A stretch of DNA of 64,000 nt from Ethanoligenens harbinense YUAN-3 (GTDB taxonomy: Bacteria > Bacillota > Clostridia > Oscillospirales > Ethanoligenentaceae), in NCBI RefSeq assembly GCF_000178115.2, contig NC_014828.1, positions 2,679,501 through 2,743,500 of the forward strand, given 5' to 3'. The notes below the pieces were generated by a model. That model worked only from the letters and a program-made list of their open reading frames with translations. It was not told the origin of the DNA and did not search any database. Shown one piece after another: positions 1 to 8,139 of this stretch. A program made the translations under genes and the position numbers. How positions within the stretch are numbered: position 1 is the first letter of the stretch; each line of letters starts with the position of its first letter.

Positions 1-1566
1 GCAAAGCAGCCCGCGCGCCACCGCGTGCAGTCCCTCGCGGATCTTACGCTCAGTCACCGCGTCCACCGCGCTGGTGCAGTCGTCCAGGATAAGGATGTCC
101 GGTCGTCGCACCAGCGCACGCGCGATGGCAAGGCGCTGCTTCTGCCCACCCGAGAGATTCACGCCACCCTGACCAAGACGGGTCTCATAGCCCTCCGGCA
201 GGGCGGTGATAAAATCATGCGCCTGCGCCAGCTTTGCCCCCGCGCCGATCTCCTCCCTCGTGGCATGCTCATCGCCCCAGCGCAGGTTTTCGAGGATGGT
301 GCCGGTGAACAGTGTACTTTTCTGCGGCACCACGGCAATGCGCCGGCGCAACGCCGCCGCATCCGCCTGCCGCACATCCACACCGCAGACTTCCACCGTA
401 CCTTCCGCCGGGTCGTAGAACCGGGGGATGAGGTCCACCAGGCTGGTTTTTCCCGCGCCGGTGGACCCGATCAGGCCCACCGTCTGCCCGGCTGTGCAGG
501 CAAACGAGATATCCTGCAGCACTGGTCCGCCGCCGGGATAGGCAAACGTCACATGCGAAAAGCGCACTCGTGCTTCTTCCCCCAGCTCACGCGGGCGGGC
601 AGGCTCCCGCAGTACATCCTGCGCGTTCATCACTTCCCCGATGCGCTCCGCCGAGGCACGCGCACGTACAAACATGGTAAATACCATGAAAATCGTCATG
701 AGCGAGGTGGAAATCTGTGTCATATAATTAATGAACGCCATCACCTTGCCCACCTCGAGCGAACCGGCGTCAATCCGCCAGCCGCCCAGCCAAAGCACGG
801 CCACGATGCCCATGTTGACCACCATCATCACCGACGGACCGAACATCGCCATGGTGCGCATGGCGCGCGCCTGCGCGCCGCAAAGGGCCTCGTTTTCCCG
901 CGCAAAACGCGCCTGCTCATAATCGAACCGGTGAAATGATTTCACAACCCGCACACCGCCCAGATAAGCGCGCATGGCGCCGTTGACACCGTCCACCGCA
1001 CGCTGCACCCGCGCAAACAGCGGGTACCCCCGCCGCATGCCAAACACGACGATGACCGCCACACAGGGCACCACGAGCGCCAGCACCAGCGCACCTTGCG
1101 GGTCGAGCAGGCTAGCCATAACGACGCCGCCCACGCACAGGATGGGCGCCTTGATGAAAATGCGCATCAGCCCGTTGGAAAAGTTTTGCAGCTGGGTCAC
1201 GTCGTTGGTCAGGCGAGTAACCAGCGAAGCGGTATCAAACCGTGCCGCCGTTTCATAAGAAAGCGACTGGATCCTGGCGTAAAGGTCGGCACGCAGGTCG
1301 CCGCCAAACCGCTGCGACACACGGCTGGAGAGGTTGTTGCGCACCACGGCGCCCACGGCACCCAGCGCCGTCACCCCCAGCATGACGCCGCCCATGCGCA
1401 GCACAAACGCCATGTTCCGGTTGCGGATGCCCACGTCCACCACGCGCGACATCAGGGCGGGCTGGAACAGGTCGCACAGCGCCTCCAGCGTCAGAAAGCA
1501 GATCGAAATGACGAACAGCTTCCCGTAACGCCGGATGTATTTTTTTAAATAAGACACACCGCTCAT
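1..1566 (-). CDS. ABC transporter, fused permease/ATP-binding exporter (C-terminus outside window)
   Basis: Multidrug/lipid exporter of the MsbA/LmrA/BmrA type, working as a dimer in the cytoplasmic membrane. The reading frame is open to the left edge, so the last part of the ATPase is missing. About 522 codons are visible: an N-terminal six-helix membrane domain (roughly residues 1-310), then an ATPase with Walker A GSTGAGKTS, Q-loop, signature LSGGQKQR and Walker B ILILDD. The ATG at 1566 directly abuts an AAAAGGG; a GTG at 1557 would have better spacing, so the true start may be nine bases later. It is transcribed away from the zinc-ribbon gene at 1754 from its own promoter. Such exporters often come in heterodimeric pairs; a partner could lie beyond the left edge. 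The substrate cannot be told from sequence. Confidence 0.93.
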   Translation of the reverse strand, partial: MSGVSYLKKYIRRYGKLFVISICFLTLEALCDLFQPALMSRVVDVGIRNRNMAFVLRMGGVMLGVTALGAVGAVVRNNLSSRVSQRFGGDLRADLYARIQSLSYETAARFDTASLVTRLTNDVTQLQNFSNGLMRIFIKAPILCVGGVVMASLLDPQGALVLALVVPCVAVIVVFGMRRGYPLFARVQRAVDGVNGAMRAYLGGVRVVKSFHRFDYEQARFARENEALCGAQARAMRTMAMFGPSVMMVVNMGIVAVLWLGGWRIDAGSLEVGKVMAFINYMTQISTSLMTIFMVFTMFVRARASAERIGEVMNAQDVLREPARPRELGEEARVRFSHVTFAYPGGGPVLQDISFACTAGQTVGLIGSTGAGKTSLVDLIPRFYDPAEGTVEVCGVDVRQADAAALRRRIAVVPQKSTLFTGTILENLRWGDEHATREEIGAGAKLAQAHDFITALPEGYETRLGQGGVNLSGGQKQRLAIARALVRRPDILILDDCTSAVDAVTERKIREGLHAVARGLLC

Positions 1567-1591
1567 CCCTTTTATCAAACTCGGCACCCTC

Positions 1592-1620
1592 ATCATACTA
1601 AAAAAAAGGTGAACGGTCAA
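1592..1620 (-). promoter_or_regulatory. sigma-A promoter of the ABC exporter
   Basis: On the minus strand TTGACC (1620-1615), a 17-bp spacer containing a T8 run, then TATGAT (1597-1592), about 26 bases before the ATG at 1566. Confidence 0.65.
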
Positions 1621-1689
1621 CTTTTTTAACCGATTCGGAAAAAGGCCGCCCTGAACACCCCACCGCAAAAAGGGTTTTATCAAAAACAG

Positions 1690-1718
1690 TTCACATCCGG
1701 CGCATTCTGTATTAAAAT
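1690..1718 (+). promoter_or_regulatory. sigma-A promoter of the zinc-ribbon gene
   Basis: TTCACA (1690-1695), 17-bp spacer, TAAAAT (1713-1718), placed 36 bases before the ATG at 1754 and diverging from the ABC exporter promoter. Confidence 0.55.
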
Positions 1719-1753
1719 AGTAAAAAGAAACGAAACGGAAAGGAGGCGGACGA

Positions 1754-2197
1754 ATGGCGCGTTGTACCGCCTGTGGAACAGAGCTGCCCGCAGACGCCAT
1801 AGCCTGCCCCGCTTGCGGGAAGGAGGTGCGGGTGTGCATTGGTTCCACTGCAAACCCGGTGGAAACCGAGTTGTTTGAAGCACGCCTGCGCAGCGCCGAT
1901 CTGCCCTATCTGAAGCAGCCGCATCCGGGCGGGGGGCTGCTCGCCCTGCTGAACGGATTCTCCGCGCCGGGTGCGGATTTTTTCGTACCCGCCGCAACAT
2001 GCACAGAAGCCCGGCGCGCGCTGGGTTATGTGGATGACGCCGGCGCATCGCCCGCCGGCCCGGAAACGACTGTGGTCAGGCACGGCAGTTGGAAGACGCG
2101 AATCCTCGGGATTGTGATTGCCGCCGTGCTGCTGGCACTGTATTTTGGACTGGACGCGCTGCTATCTTTCATCCGGCACCTGTTCGGCGCCCCGTAA
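1754..2197 (+). CDS. zinc-ribbon / DUF2007-like membrane-anchored protein
   Basis: 147-residue protein of unknown role. An N-terminal zinc ribbon has two CxxC pairs (C4, C7, C18, C21). A central segment (about 28-85) resembles the DUF2007 'putative signal transducing' fold. A single C-terminal membrane helix lies at about 114-136. The start is set by AGGAGG at 1741-1746, seven bases before the ATG. The stop is followed closely by the DUF3810 gene, whose ribosome binding site begins about 20 bases later, so the two are probably co-transcribed. The DUF2007 assignment rests on overall pattern only. Confidence 0.75.
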   Translation: MARCTACGTELPADAIACPACGKEVRVCIGSTANPVETELFEARLRSADLPYLKQPHPGGGLLALLNGFSAPGADFFVPAATCTEARRALGYVDDAGASPAGPETTVVRHGSWKTRILGIVIAAVLLALYFGLDALLSFIRHLFGAP

Positions 2198-2229
2198 ACG
2201 CGCCCGAAAAACCACGGAGGAACCGGCTT

Positions 2230-3324
2230 TTGAAACATCGTGTGCGTACCATATTCGCCCTGCTGCTTACGCCCGCCGCGCTGGCCCTGCAATTTTGGGC
2301 CGCCCGGCACAGCGAGCTTGTGGAAACGGCCTACAGCAGGGGCATCTATCCCATCATTGCCTCCATTTTTTCCACTCTATTCGGCCTCATCCCCATATCG
2401 GTCGCCGAAGTGCTGCTGGCACTGGCGGCCATCGTCATCCTGTGCCGCTTTTTCTTCCGGCTCGTCCGCCTGCCCAAAACAGGCCCCATCGGCCTGTGGC
2501 ATGGCCTGCTCAAATTCGGCGCGTTCCTTTCGGTGCTGTTTTTCCTGTTCACCATCTGGCAGCTCAACTACCACCGGGAACCGCTCGCACAAAACCTGAA
2601 CTATAAGACCGGGACACCCAACAAAGCCGAACTGGTTGCCCTCACCACGCAGGAGGTGTCCGCCATCAACGCGCTTTGCCCGCTGCTGAGCTGGAACAAG
2701 CAGGGACATTCCTATGAAGCAGGCGGGTTCAACGCCGTGCGCGCGCGCGTGAACGACGCCTACGGCCGTCTGTCGGCCGCTGAAGACCCGTCCAACATGC
2801 TTCTGCCACGTATCTCCGCTTACCCCAAAGCCGTCTGGCCATCTGGGTTGCTGGCACATTTCGGCATCGAGGGCATCTACGTGCCGTTCACGTTTGAGCC
2901 CACGGTGGACACCGGATACCCTATGTTTCTGTGGCCGTTCGACGCCGCGCATGAATCGGCGCATCTCAAGGGCTTTGCACGCGAGGATGAGGCCAACTAC
3001 TGGGCCTATCTGGCCGACTGCGCGAGCCCCGACGTGTTCTTCCAGTATTCCGGGCACATGAACGCCCTGCTTTATCTGGCAAACGCGCTGGGCTCCACCG
3101 ATGTGAGCGCGCTGAGCGCGCAGCTCGAAAAGCTGGACACCCGCGCCAAGTCGGATATCAACAGCTACAACGCCTATGTTGCGAAAAATCAGGGGACGCT
3201 GAGCACGGCCGCAAGCAAAGTCAACGACAGCTACCTCAAAGTGCAGGGACAGCCGGGCGTGATGAGCTACGACGCGTTTGTCGACCTGCTGTGCGACCGC
3301 TACCGCACGCAGACGGGCGTCTGA
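2230..3324 (+). CDS. DUF3810 family membrane protein with HExxH-like motif
   Basis: 364-residue protein. I chose the TTG at 2230 because GGAGG (2216-2220) lies nine bases before it; the open frame upstream overlaps the previous gene. Three membrane helices occupy about residues 5-22, 40-75 and 92-112, followed by an extracytoplasmic domain. That domain carries HESAH at 241-245 and a downstream REDEAN (251-256), the hallmark of DUF3810 and suggestive of a metal-dependent peptidase-like active site. The substrate is unknown. It probably forms an operon with the preceding zinc-ribbon protein. Confidence 0.85.
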   Translation: MKHRVRTIFALLLTPAALALQFWAARHSELVETAYSRGIYPIIASIFSTLFGLIPISVAEVLLALAAIVILCRFFFRLVRLPKTGPIGLWHGLLKFGAFLSVLFFLFTIWQLNYHREPLAQNLNYKTGTPNKAELVALTTQEVSAINALCPLLSWNKQGHSYEAGGFNAVRARVNDAYGRLSAAEDPSNMLLPRISAYPKAVWPSGLLAHFGIEGIYVPFTFEPTVDTGYPMFLWPFDAAHESAHLKGFAREDEANYWAYLADCASPDVFFQYSGHMNALLYLANALGSTDVSALSAQLEKLDTRAKSDINSYNAYVAKNQGTLSTAASKVNDSYLKVQGQPGVMSYDAFVDLLCDRYRTQTGV

Positions 3325-3483
3325 CATATGGATTCGTCTTCGCCGGTATCTGACATCTTTCTCCCATCCGACCGTTTACAATGTGTCTTGAGCAGGACGG
3401 CGAACGGCTGCGTCCGTTCTCCAACGGACGGTTTCGTTCCTTGCGTCCGGGCCTGCAATGCATTGCAAGGGGGAGAACGGACC

Positions 3484-3777
3484 ATGGATCGAAAATCGGA
3501 CCTAAAGAAGGCACACGATGCGGAAATGCGCGAAGCCGCAAGCGGCGCGCCCCTGTGCATTCTCACCGCCGCACAGATACGCGCCGCACAGTCAAAATAT
3601 GCTTCGCTCTGCGCGGAATACCTGGCATGCAACGGCATTTATTCCGGCTTCCATGAGGCGGGCTTTGACGAAAAAGCCAGCCCGTTCGCAATGGCCGCCA
3701 CCATCGCGGCCGAAAACGTGCGCGCGGTGGGCGAACTGCTGGATATTCTGCACATCAGCCATCCGGATGCGCTCTGA
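3484..3777 (+). CDS. hypothetical protein, 97 residues
   Basis: I do not recognise the family. The frame extends upstream to 3328, but GGGGGAG at about 3469-3475 points to the ATG at 3484. The protein is soluble, alanine-rich and predicted mainly helical, with three cysteines (one each in the LCIL, LCAE and LACNG stretches) and no signal peptide. It is followed immediately by a strong intrinsic terminator, which supports it as a real gene end. No functional inference is possible. Confidence 0.6.
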   Translation: MDRKSDLKKAHDAEMREAASGAPLCILTAAQIRAAQSKYASLCAEYLACNGIYSGFHEAGFDEKASPFAMAATIAAENVRAVGELLDILHISHPDAL

Positions 3778-3803
3778 ACGACCGCCGACAACCCACGTCT
3801 TCA

Positions 3804-3831
3804 AAAGCCCGCCGTATCTGCGGCGGGCTTT
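3804..3831 (+). terminator. intrinsic terminator after the 97-residue hypothetical
   Basis: Perfect 11-bp stem, AAAGCCCGCCG at 3804-3814 with its complement at 3821-3831 and a six-base loop. The U-tail is short, being part of the stem. Confidence 0.7.
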
Positions 3832-3896
3832 GACGCGCCATAAAAAGTGACAGAACCGTGTCAAATTTATATAATGCTTTTAATCCCACTGGAATA

Positions 3897-3905
3897 TGCT
3901 ATAAT
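3897..3905 (+). promoter_or_regulatory. extended -10 promoter of the deacetylase operon
   Basis: TGCTATAAT at 3897-3905 is a consensus extended -10; the -35 region (CTTTTA at 3877) is weak. It precedes the polysaccharide deacetylase start by about 70 bases. Confidence 0.45.
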
Positions 3906-3975
3906 GAAAAAGGCCGTGAATGACAAGACATACAGAGAGAATACCTTTGCGAATTAAAGAGGGGAATCAGACAAT

Positions 3976-4896
3976 ATGAAGCCGTTGCAATCCATGAAAA
4001 AAATCAATTTTTTTCACCTGCTTTTCCTGCTTAGCATCGCGTTGGCGGCAGTCTTCTGCATCGTTTCGGTGGTGCAGAGCGCGCACCTGCAGCAGGTCGA
4101 ACACCAGCTTTCCTCCATGCGCGGGGAGACCTCGCGGGCAGACCATCTTCAGGACCAGTTGCAGGACCTCACCGCCAAATACGACGACCTTTCCAGCCGT
4201 ATGGCCATCCGGCAATCCTTTTCAGAGACTCACGCGTCCGACGGCACCAAGATCGCCTACCTCACATTCGACGACGGGCCATCCAAAAACACGTCTCAGC
4301 TCCTGCAAGCGCTCAAGCAGTCCAACGTGAAAGCCACCTTTTTCGTCATCGGGCTCAACTGCCAACAGTACCCGGATGCGGTAAAAAACGAGGCGGCCGG
4401 CGGACATGTGGTGGGCATCCACTCCTGGACGCATAAATATGAATACATATACGCCAACATGGACAATTTCAAGCAGGACTTCATGCAGCTGCACGACTAC
4501 CTGACACAGCAGTTGGGCTCGGAGCCCACCATCTGCCGGTTCCCAGGCGGCACCAACAACACCGTTTCCAAAAAATACACCAAAGAACCGATCATGCAGG
4601 AAGCTGTCAACTGGGTGGAAGGCATGGACATCCGCCCCATCGACTGGGATGCCGACGCGGGTGATGCGGAAACTCCCATCCCCACCAAGGATCAGATCGT
4701 GCAGCGCGTCCTCCGGGAGATCGGGCATAAAACCAATCCCGTTATCCTCATGCACGATTTCGGCAATCGCACCAGCACCATTGAAGCCGTGCCGCTGATC
4801 GTTCAGCAGTTGCAGGCACAAGGCTATACGTTCGGCACCCTTTCGGCCGCCACGCCGGCCACCCTCTTTAAGCCCGTCGTCACCGCAGCGTCATGA
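3976..4896 (+). CDS. membrane-anchored polysaccharide (peptidoglycan) deacetylase
   Basis: NodB-family metal-dependent deacetylase, 306 residues, probably removing acetyl groups from N-acetylglucosamine or N-acetylmuramic acid of the cell wall. A membrane anchor at about 10-35 is followed by a coiled-coil stalk (about 36-75). The NodB domain has FDDGPS (98-103, catalytic base and metal Asp), HSWTH (metal ligands), RFPGG and LMHDF motifs, all intact. GAGGGG at 3959-3964 supports the ATG. The last four bases overlap the start of the ComEA-like gene (ATGA), so the two are translationally coupled. Confidence 0.9.
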   Translation: MKPLQSMKKINFFHLLFLLSIALAAVFCIVSVVQSAHLQQVEHQLSSMRGETSRADHLQDQLQDLTAKYDDLSSRMAIRQSFSETHASDGTKIAYLTFDDGPSKNTSQLLQALKQSNVKATFFVIGLNCQQYPDAVKNEAAGGHVVGIHSWTHKYEYIYANMDNFKQDFMQLHDYLTQQLGSEPTICRFPGGTNNTVSKKYTKEPIMQEAVNWVEGMDIRPIDWDADAGDAETPIPTKDQIVQRVLREIGHKTNPVILMHDFGNRTSTIEAVPLIVQQLQAQGYTFGTLSAATPATLFKPVVTAAS

Positions 4897-5324
4897 AAAC
4901 CGGAAACCGCCGCTTTCTTGTTCTACTTTCGGTTCTGACCGCACTGTGCTGCATTGCTGTTGTGTTTATCAATTTCATGGGCATGCCCCCGTTTGAAAGC
5001 GCCGTGGCGGCCGCATCCGCTCCCGCGTCCTCCGGCACGTTTTCCTCCGGCGTGGCGGACACTTCCGCCTTTTCAGCCGTATCCACGGTACCCTCCTCCC
5101 GGGCAGCGGTTTCTGTCTCCGACGCGGCCGGCGCGCCAGTGGATATCAACACGGCAGACGCGAACACGCTCGCTTCCCTGCCGGGCATCGGGGACACGCT
5201 GGCTCAGCGCATCATCGACTACCGCAACGCACACGGCCCGTTTACCAGCACCGCCCAGCTCGACCAGGTCAAGGGCATTGGCGAAAAGAAAATGGCCGAA
5301 CTACAGGGACTGATTACGACATAG
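4893..5324 (+). CDS. ComEA-like helix-hairpin-helix protein
   Basis: 143-residue protein with an N-terminal membrane anchor (about 8-28), a low-complexity Ala/Ser-rich linker (about 35-80) and a C-terminal helix-hairpin-helix pair starting DINTADANTL and containing LPGIGDTLA and VKGIGEKKM. This is the DNA-binding half of the competence receptor ComEA. It lacks the SLBB domain found in longer ComEA proteins, and no comEB or comEC neighbour is present, so a role in DNA uptake is not certain. It overlaps the deacetylase gene by four bases. Confidence 0.8.
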   Translation: MKTGNRRFLVLLSVLTALCCIAVVFINFMGMPPFESAVAAASAPASSGTFSSGVADTSAFSAVSTVPSSRAAVSVSDAAGAPVDINTADANTLASLPGIGDTLAQRIIDYRNAHGPFTSTAQLDQVKGIGEKKMAELQGLITT

Positions 5325-5344
5325 ATCGAAACGAAAACCGCGAA

Positions 5345-5374
5345 GGGCATGCCGTTAGAACGGCGTGCCTTTTT
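5345..5374. terminator. terminator between convergent comEA-like and DNA polymerase IV genes
   Basis: Nine-bp stem (5346-5354 with 5361-5369, one G-T wobble) followed by TTTTTG on the plus strand. It overlaps the last codons of the opposing polymerase gene region, so it probably serves the rightward operon mainly. Confidence 0.7.
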
Positions 5375-6554
5375 GTTTTGAATCCAACAGCGCGGCCCGC
5401 TGGATGGTCTGCCGGCCGTATTTGGCGCGGATGCAGTCTACAGCCGCTTCCAGTCTTCCATCCTGCCGGACCGGGGCGGTCGGTCTTCCCAGCAGATCGG
5501 CAAAGGAAAGCTGCCGGTTTTCCTCCCCGCCAAACCCGGACAGCGTGACCCCCAGCAGGCGGACAGGCCGCCCGTTCCAATGCTTTTGGAACAGAACGCG
5601 GGCGGTTTCGTAGATCGGCACGGGCAGATCGGTGGCGGGGACGGACGCCTGCCGCGTCACCACGGAAAAATCGGCGTATTTGATGGCGATGTGCACGGTC
5701 GTGCCTTTTTTCCGATGCCGCCTGGCCCGCTCCCCCACGCTTTCGGAGAGAGCCAGCAACACCTTTGCCGCCTGCCCGCAGTCGGTCACATCCTCCGCCA
5801 GCGTGGTGGAACGTCCGATGGATTTCATCGCATCCTGCTGATGGGGCGTGACGGGGGACGAATCTTTCCCCAGCGCGTGAGCATAGAGTTCCACACCCCA
5901 TTTGCCGTACCGGGCCTTCAGCGTCTGCTCGCCGCAGTACACCAGATCGCCAACGGTCACGATTCCCCGGCTGGTGAGCTTTTCTTGCATCTTCCGCCCC
6001 ACACCGTACAGCTCGCCCACCGGCAACGGCCAGAGCTTTTGCCGGACTTCCGACGGCCAGAGCGCGGTGATGCCGCGCGGTTTTTTCATATCGGCGGCCA
6101 TTTTGGCAAGAAACTTGTTTTCGGAGATGCCGATGGAACAATCCAAACCGGTCTCCTCCCGGATCACCGCCATGATGCCGCCGGCCAGTTTGACCGGCTC
6201 CATTCCCGCAGGCAGGCATCCCGTCAGATCGAGCCACGCTTCGTCGATGCTGTTCCGCTCGAGCACAGGTGTGTAACGCTCCAGGATTGCCATCACGCTC
6301 CGGGAACACGCTGCATAATATGCGTGGTCGGGCGAAACAAGCCGGAGCGCGGGACAAAGCCGCTTGGCCTGGTAGGTGGTCATCGTGGTCCTCACGCCAT
6401 AGGCACGGGCGGCGTAATTGGCCGTGAGGATAATGCCGCTGCGCCGCTCCGGGTCGCCCGCCACGGCGGCCGGAACGTCCGCAAGCGATGAATCACGCAC
6501 AGTCTCGCACGAGATGAAGAAGGCGTTCATATCCACAAGAAAAACCAGTTTCAT
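5355..6554 (-). CDS. dinB: DNA polymerase IV (Y-family translesion polymerase)
   Basis: 399-residue Y-family polymerase that copies damaged DNA with low fidelity. The palm carries the first metal Asp in LVDMNAFF (residue 8) and the catalytic pair in SIDEAWLDL. A YxAR-like stretch, an HhH thumb segment (LYGVGRKMQEKL) and a little-finger domain complete it. The frame is open upstream to 6605, but AAAGGAG 9 bases before the ATG at 6554 fixes the start. It is convergent with the ComEA-like gene. No LexA (CGAAC-N4-GTTCG) box is visible upstream, so SOS control is not evident. Confidence 0.9.
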   Translation of the reverse strand: MKLVFLVDMNAFFISCETVRDSSLADVPAAVAGDPERRSGIILTANYAARAYGVRTTMTTYQAKRLCPALRLVSPDHAYYAACSRSVMAILERYTPVLERNSIDEAWLDLTGCLPAGMEPVKLAGGIMAVIREETGLDCSIGISENKFLAKMAADMKKPRGITALWPSEVRQKLWPLPVGELYGVGRKMQEKLTSRGIVTVGDLVYCGEQTLKARYGKWGVELYAHALGKDSSPVTPHQQDAMKSIGRSTTLAEDVTDCGQAAKVLLALSESVGERARRHRKKGTTVHIAIKYADFSVVTRQASVPATDLPVPIYETARVLFQKHWNGRPVRLLGVTLSGFGGEENRQLSFADLLGRPTAPVRQDGRLEAAVDCIRAKYGRQTIQRAALLDSKQKGTPF

Positions 6555-6603
6555 CGCAGCCACGGCTCCTTTCCGACGCAGGTCTGCCCGCTTCCCTACC
6601 TGC

Positions 6604-6632
6604 ATGATAACAAACCGCCCGGCATTCGTCTA
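6604..6632 (-). promoter_or_regulatory. possible promoter of DNA polymerase IV
   Basis: TAGACG (6632-6627), 17-bp spacer, TATCAT (6609-6604) on the minus strand, 50 bases before the ATG. The -35 is poor. Confidence 0.35.
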
Positions 6633-6751
6633 GAAAATGTCTGCAAAAAATGTCCTCCGCATAAGCGGAAGACATTTGCCTGATACCCACATGCATACAT
6701 CGCCCCGCCCGGTGTGAACGGAAAGCAGCGAGAGAAAACACAAAAGCAAAT

Positions 6752-6773
6752 GCGCCCGCAAAGCTGCGGGCGC
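6752..6773 (-). terminator. terminator hairpin after the 60-codon leftward frame
   Basis: Perfect 9-bp GC-rich stem (6752-6760 with 6765-6773), AAGC-side loop of four bases, followed on the minus strand by a T-rich tail (ATTTGCTTTTG). It begins four bases beyond a leftward stop codon. Confidence 0.6.
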
Positions 6774-6776
6774 GTC

Positions 6777-6959
6777 CTATTTACTGGGGCGGGTGGTCTT
6801 ATAGGATTTACGGCACAACCCCAGTGAAATCAAGGCTTCACAGGCAGTCGGCGAGCAGTATTTACGTTCAAAGTTAAAGAAATCAGCAGTGTTTTGAGGA
6901 CATTTTGTGAGCACGGAACGTTCTTTTGGTATTATTGAACAGCTTTTGCTTTTATTCAA
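6777..6959 (-). CDS. doubtful small protein or gene remnant, 60 residues
   Basis: I do not recognise it. The frame is Lys/Arg- and Cys-rich, starts with TTG behind a weak TTAGGG, and ends four bases before a good terminator hairpin, which is the only reason to list it. Base composition is lower in GC than its neighbours. It may be the C-terminal remnant of a lost gene rather than a working one. Confidence 0.25.
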   Translation of the reverse strand: MNKSKSCSIIPKERSVLTKCPQNTADFFNFERKYCSPTACEALISLGLCRKSYKTTRPSK

Positions 6960-7099
6960 TTTTACCCTAACTTGGTTGATGATGCAAGCAACACGTAATA
7001 CACTATCAAGGTGATATATAATATTTGCAATTTTAACAAATTTGTTTACCGATTTACTTTTAGCTTAAAGCGCCAGCTTGAGTGGAGAGGAACATGCAA

Positions 7100-7828
7100 A
7101 TGAGAAATCTATTGGAAAAGAAGCCCGTCTTGCACGCAATCCTGTGGATCATTCTTTACATTGCGGCAGTCAACGTGGGAGACATAGTATCGGGAACGAC
7201 AGGAATAACATGTTTGACAGGTGTGATTCTGATCGTCCTGTCGATCGTTCTGTTTCTTTATCTGAAGAAAACTCAGCGGCTTACGTACTACGGAATTTGC
7301 AAGGTCACCGCACAGGATGCTCGCAGAGCCTTGCTTTATATCCCACTGGCTGTGCTGGCGTTCATCCAGCTTCTTTCTGGAGTGCCCCGTACTACTACGC
7401 TGGCTGATGTTGCCGTTTCGTGCCTGTTAATGATCGGCACCGGCTTTATTGAAGAAGTGATTTTTAGAGGGCTCCTTTATCAAAGTATCGCGCAAAGACG
7501 GGGCATCGTCGCTGCAATCCCGATTTCCGGAATCACCTTTGGCCTTGGCCACATTGTCAACTTGCTGCGTGGGTATACATCCACGGTGCAAGCGGAGCAG
7601 ATTGTGACAGCCATCGTGATCGGGATTGCCCTTGCCATGCTGGTAGCAATCACTCGATCGATAATCCCGGGCATCCTATTCCATATCATGTTCAATATCA
7701 CCGGCACCATCACGGATACCAACGGTAATGCGCAAACCCGCCTGCTCATTGCCATTTTGGCAATCGGCGTGCTCTATACTGTCTGGCTGATCAAATTCCT
7801 TCCGAAGAAGAAAAAACAGCGCAAATGA
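7100..7828 (+). CDS. CPBP family intramembrane metalloprotease
   Basis: 242-residue integral membrane protein with about eight hydrophobic segments. Motif 1 EEVIFRG (glutamate pair and arginine) and a downstream motif with FGLGH match the CPBP (Abi/CAAX-processing-like, PF02517) glutamic/metallo endopeptidase family. Family members process prenylated or bacteriocin-like peptides or give self-immunity, but no bacteriocin gene is adjacent. GTG (7082) and ATG (7094) lie upstream in frame; GGAGAGG at 7084-7090 is nine bases from the ATG at 7100, which I prefer. Its GC content is lower than most neighbours, hinting at transfer. Confidence 0.85.
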   Translation: MRNLLEKKPVLHAILWIILYIAAVNVGDIVSGTTGITCLTGVILIVLSIVLFLYLKKTQRLTYYGICKVTAQDARRALLYIPLAVLAFIQLLSGVPRTTTLADVAVSCLLMIGTGFIEEVIFRGLLYQSIAQRRGIVAAIPISGITFGLGHIVNLLRGYTSTVQAEQIVTAIVIGIALAMLVAITRSIIPGILFHIMFNITGTITDTNGNAQTRLLIAILAIGVLYTVWLIKFLPKKKKQRK

Positions 7829-7932
7829 CATGACGCTTATTCATAGGATAAAAGTGCTATCACTCGCACCTCATTTGCAAGTGTTCTTAATAGGATTTGT
7901 ATCCCACGAACCTGCACAAACACAGGCACAAC

Positions 7933-7963
7933 AAAGCCCGACGATTTAAAATCGTCGGGCTTT
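7933..7963 (-). terminator. terminator of tRNA-Gly
   Basis: Perfect inverted repeat, 15 bases each side (7933-7947 with 7949-7963), starting four bases beyond the encoded CCA of the tRNA and ending in a T-run. Confidence 0.85.
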
Positions 7964-7966
7964 CGA

Positions 7967-8042
7967 TGGAGCGGATGACGGGGCTCGAACCCGCTACCTC
8001 CACCTTGGCAAGGTGGCGCTCTACCAGATGAGCTACATCCGC
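7967..8042 (-). tRNA. tRNA-Gly (anticodon GCC), copy 1
   Basis: 73-base cloverleaf (8042 to 7970) plus encoded CCA (7969-7967). Acceptor GCGGATG pairs with CATCCGC, the anticodon loop is TTGCCAA and the T-loop GGTTCGAGC. Identical to the copy at 9304-9379. It has its own promoter and terminator. Confidence 0.97.
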
Positions 8043-8087
8043 ATATCAACACGTTTTTGTGTATCCGCCGATCAAGCGGCGATATTT

Positions 8088-8116
8088 ATTATATACAAGC
8101 CCGGCAGCTTTGTCAA
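8088..8116 (-). promoter_or_regulatory. consensus sigma-A promoter of tRNA-Gly copy 1
   Basis: Minus-strand TTGACA (8116-8111), 17-bp spacer, TATAAT (8093-8088): a perfect match to consensus, 46 bases before the tRNA. Confidence 0.9.
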
Positions 8117-8139
8117 GGCTTTGTAAAAAATTGTGTCAA

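Larger units (their letters stand above)
6606..7099. other. AT-rich region between dinB and the CPBP protease
   Basis: About 490 bases visibly richer in A and T than the surroundings. It holds an imperfect hairpin (about 6643-6679), a strong terminator hairpin (6752-6773) and one doubtful leftward 60-codon frame. No recognisable transposase or integrase is present. It may be the remnant of an insertion. Confidence 0.5.

Noticed and set aside
6905-6930. LexA/SOS box near GGAACGTTC
   Set aside because: The half-sites lack the four-base spacer of the Firmicute LexA box, and the site is 350 bases from dinB.
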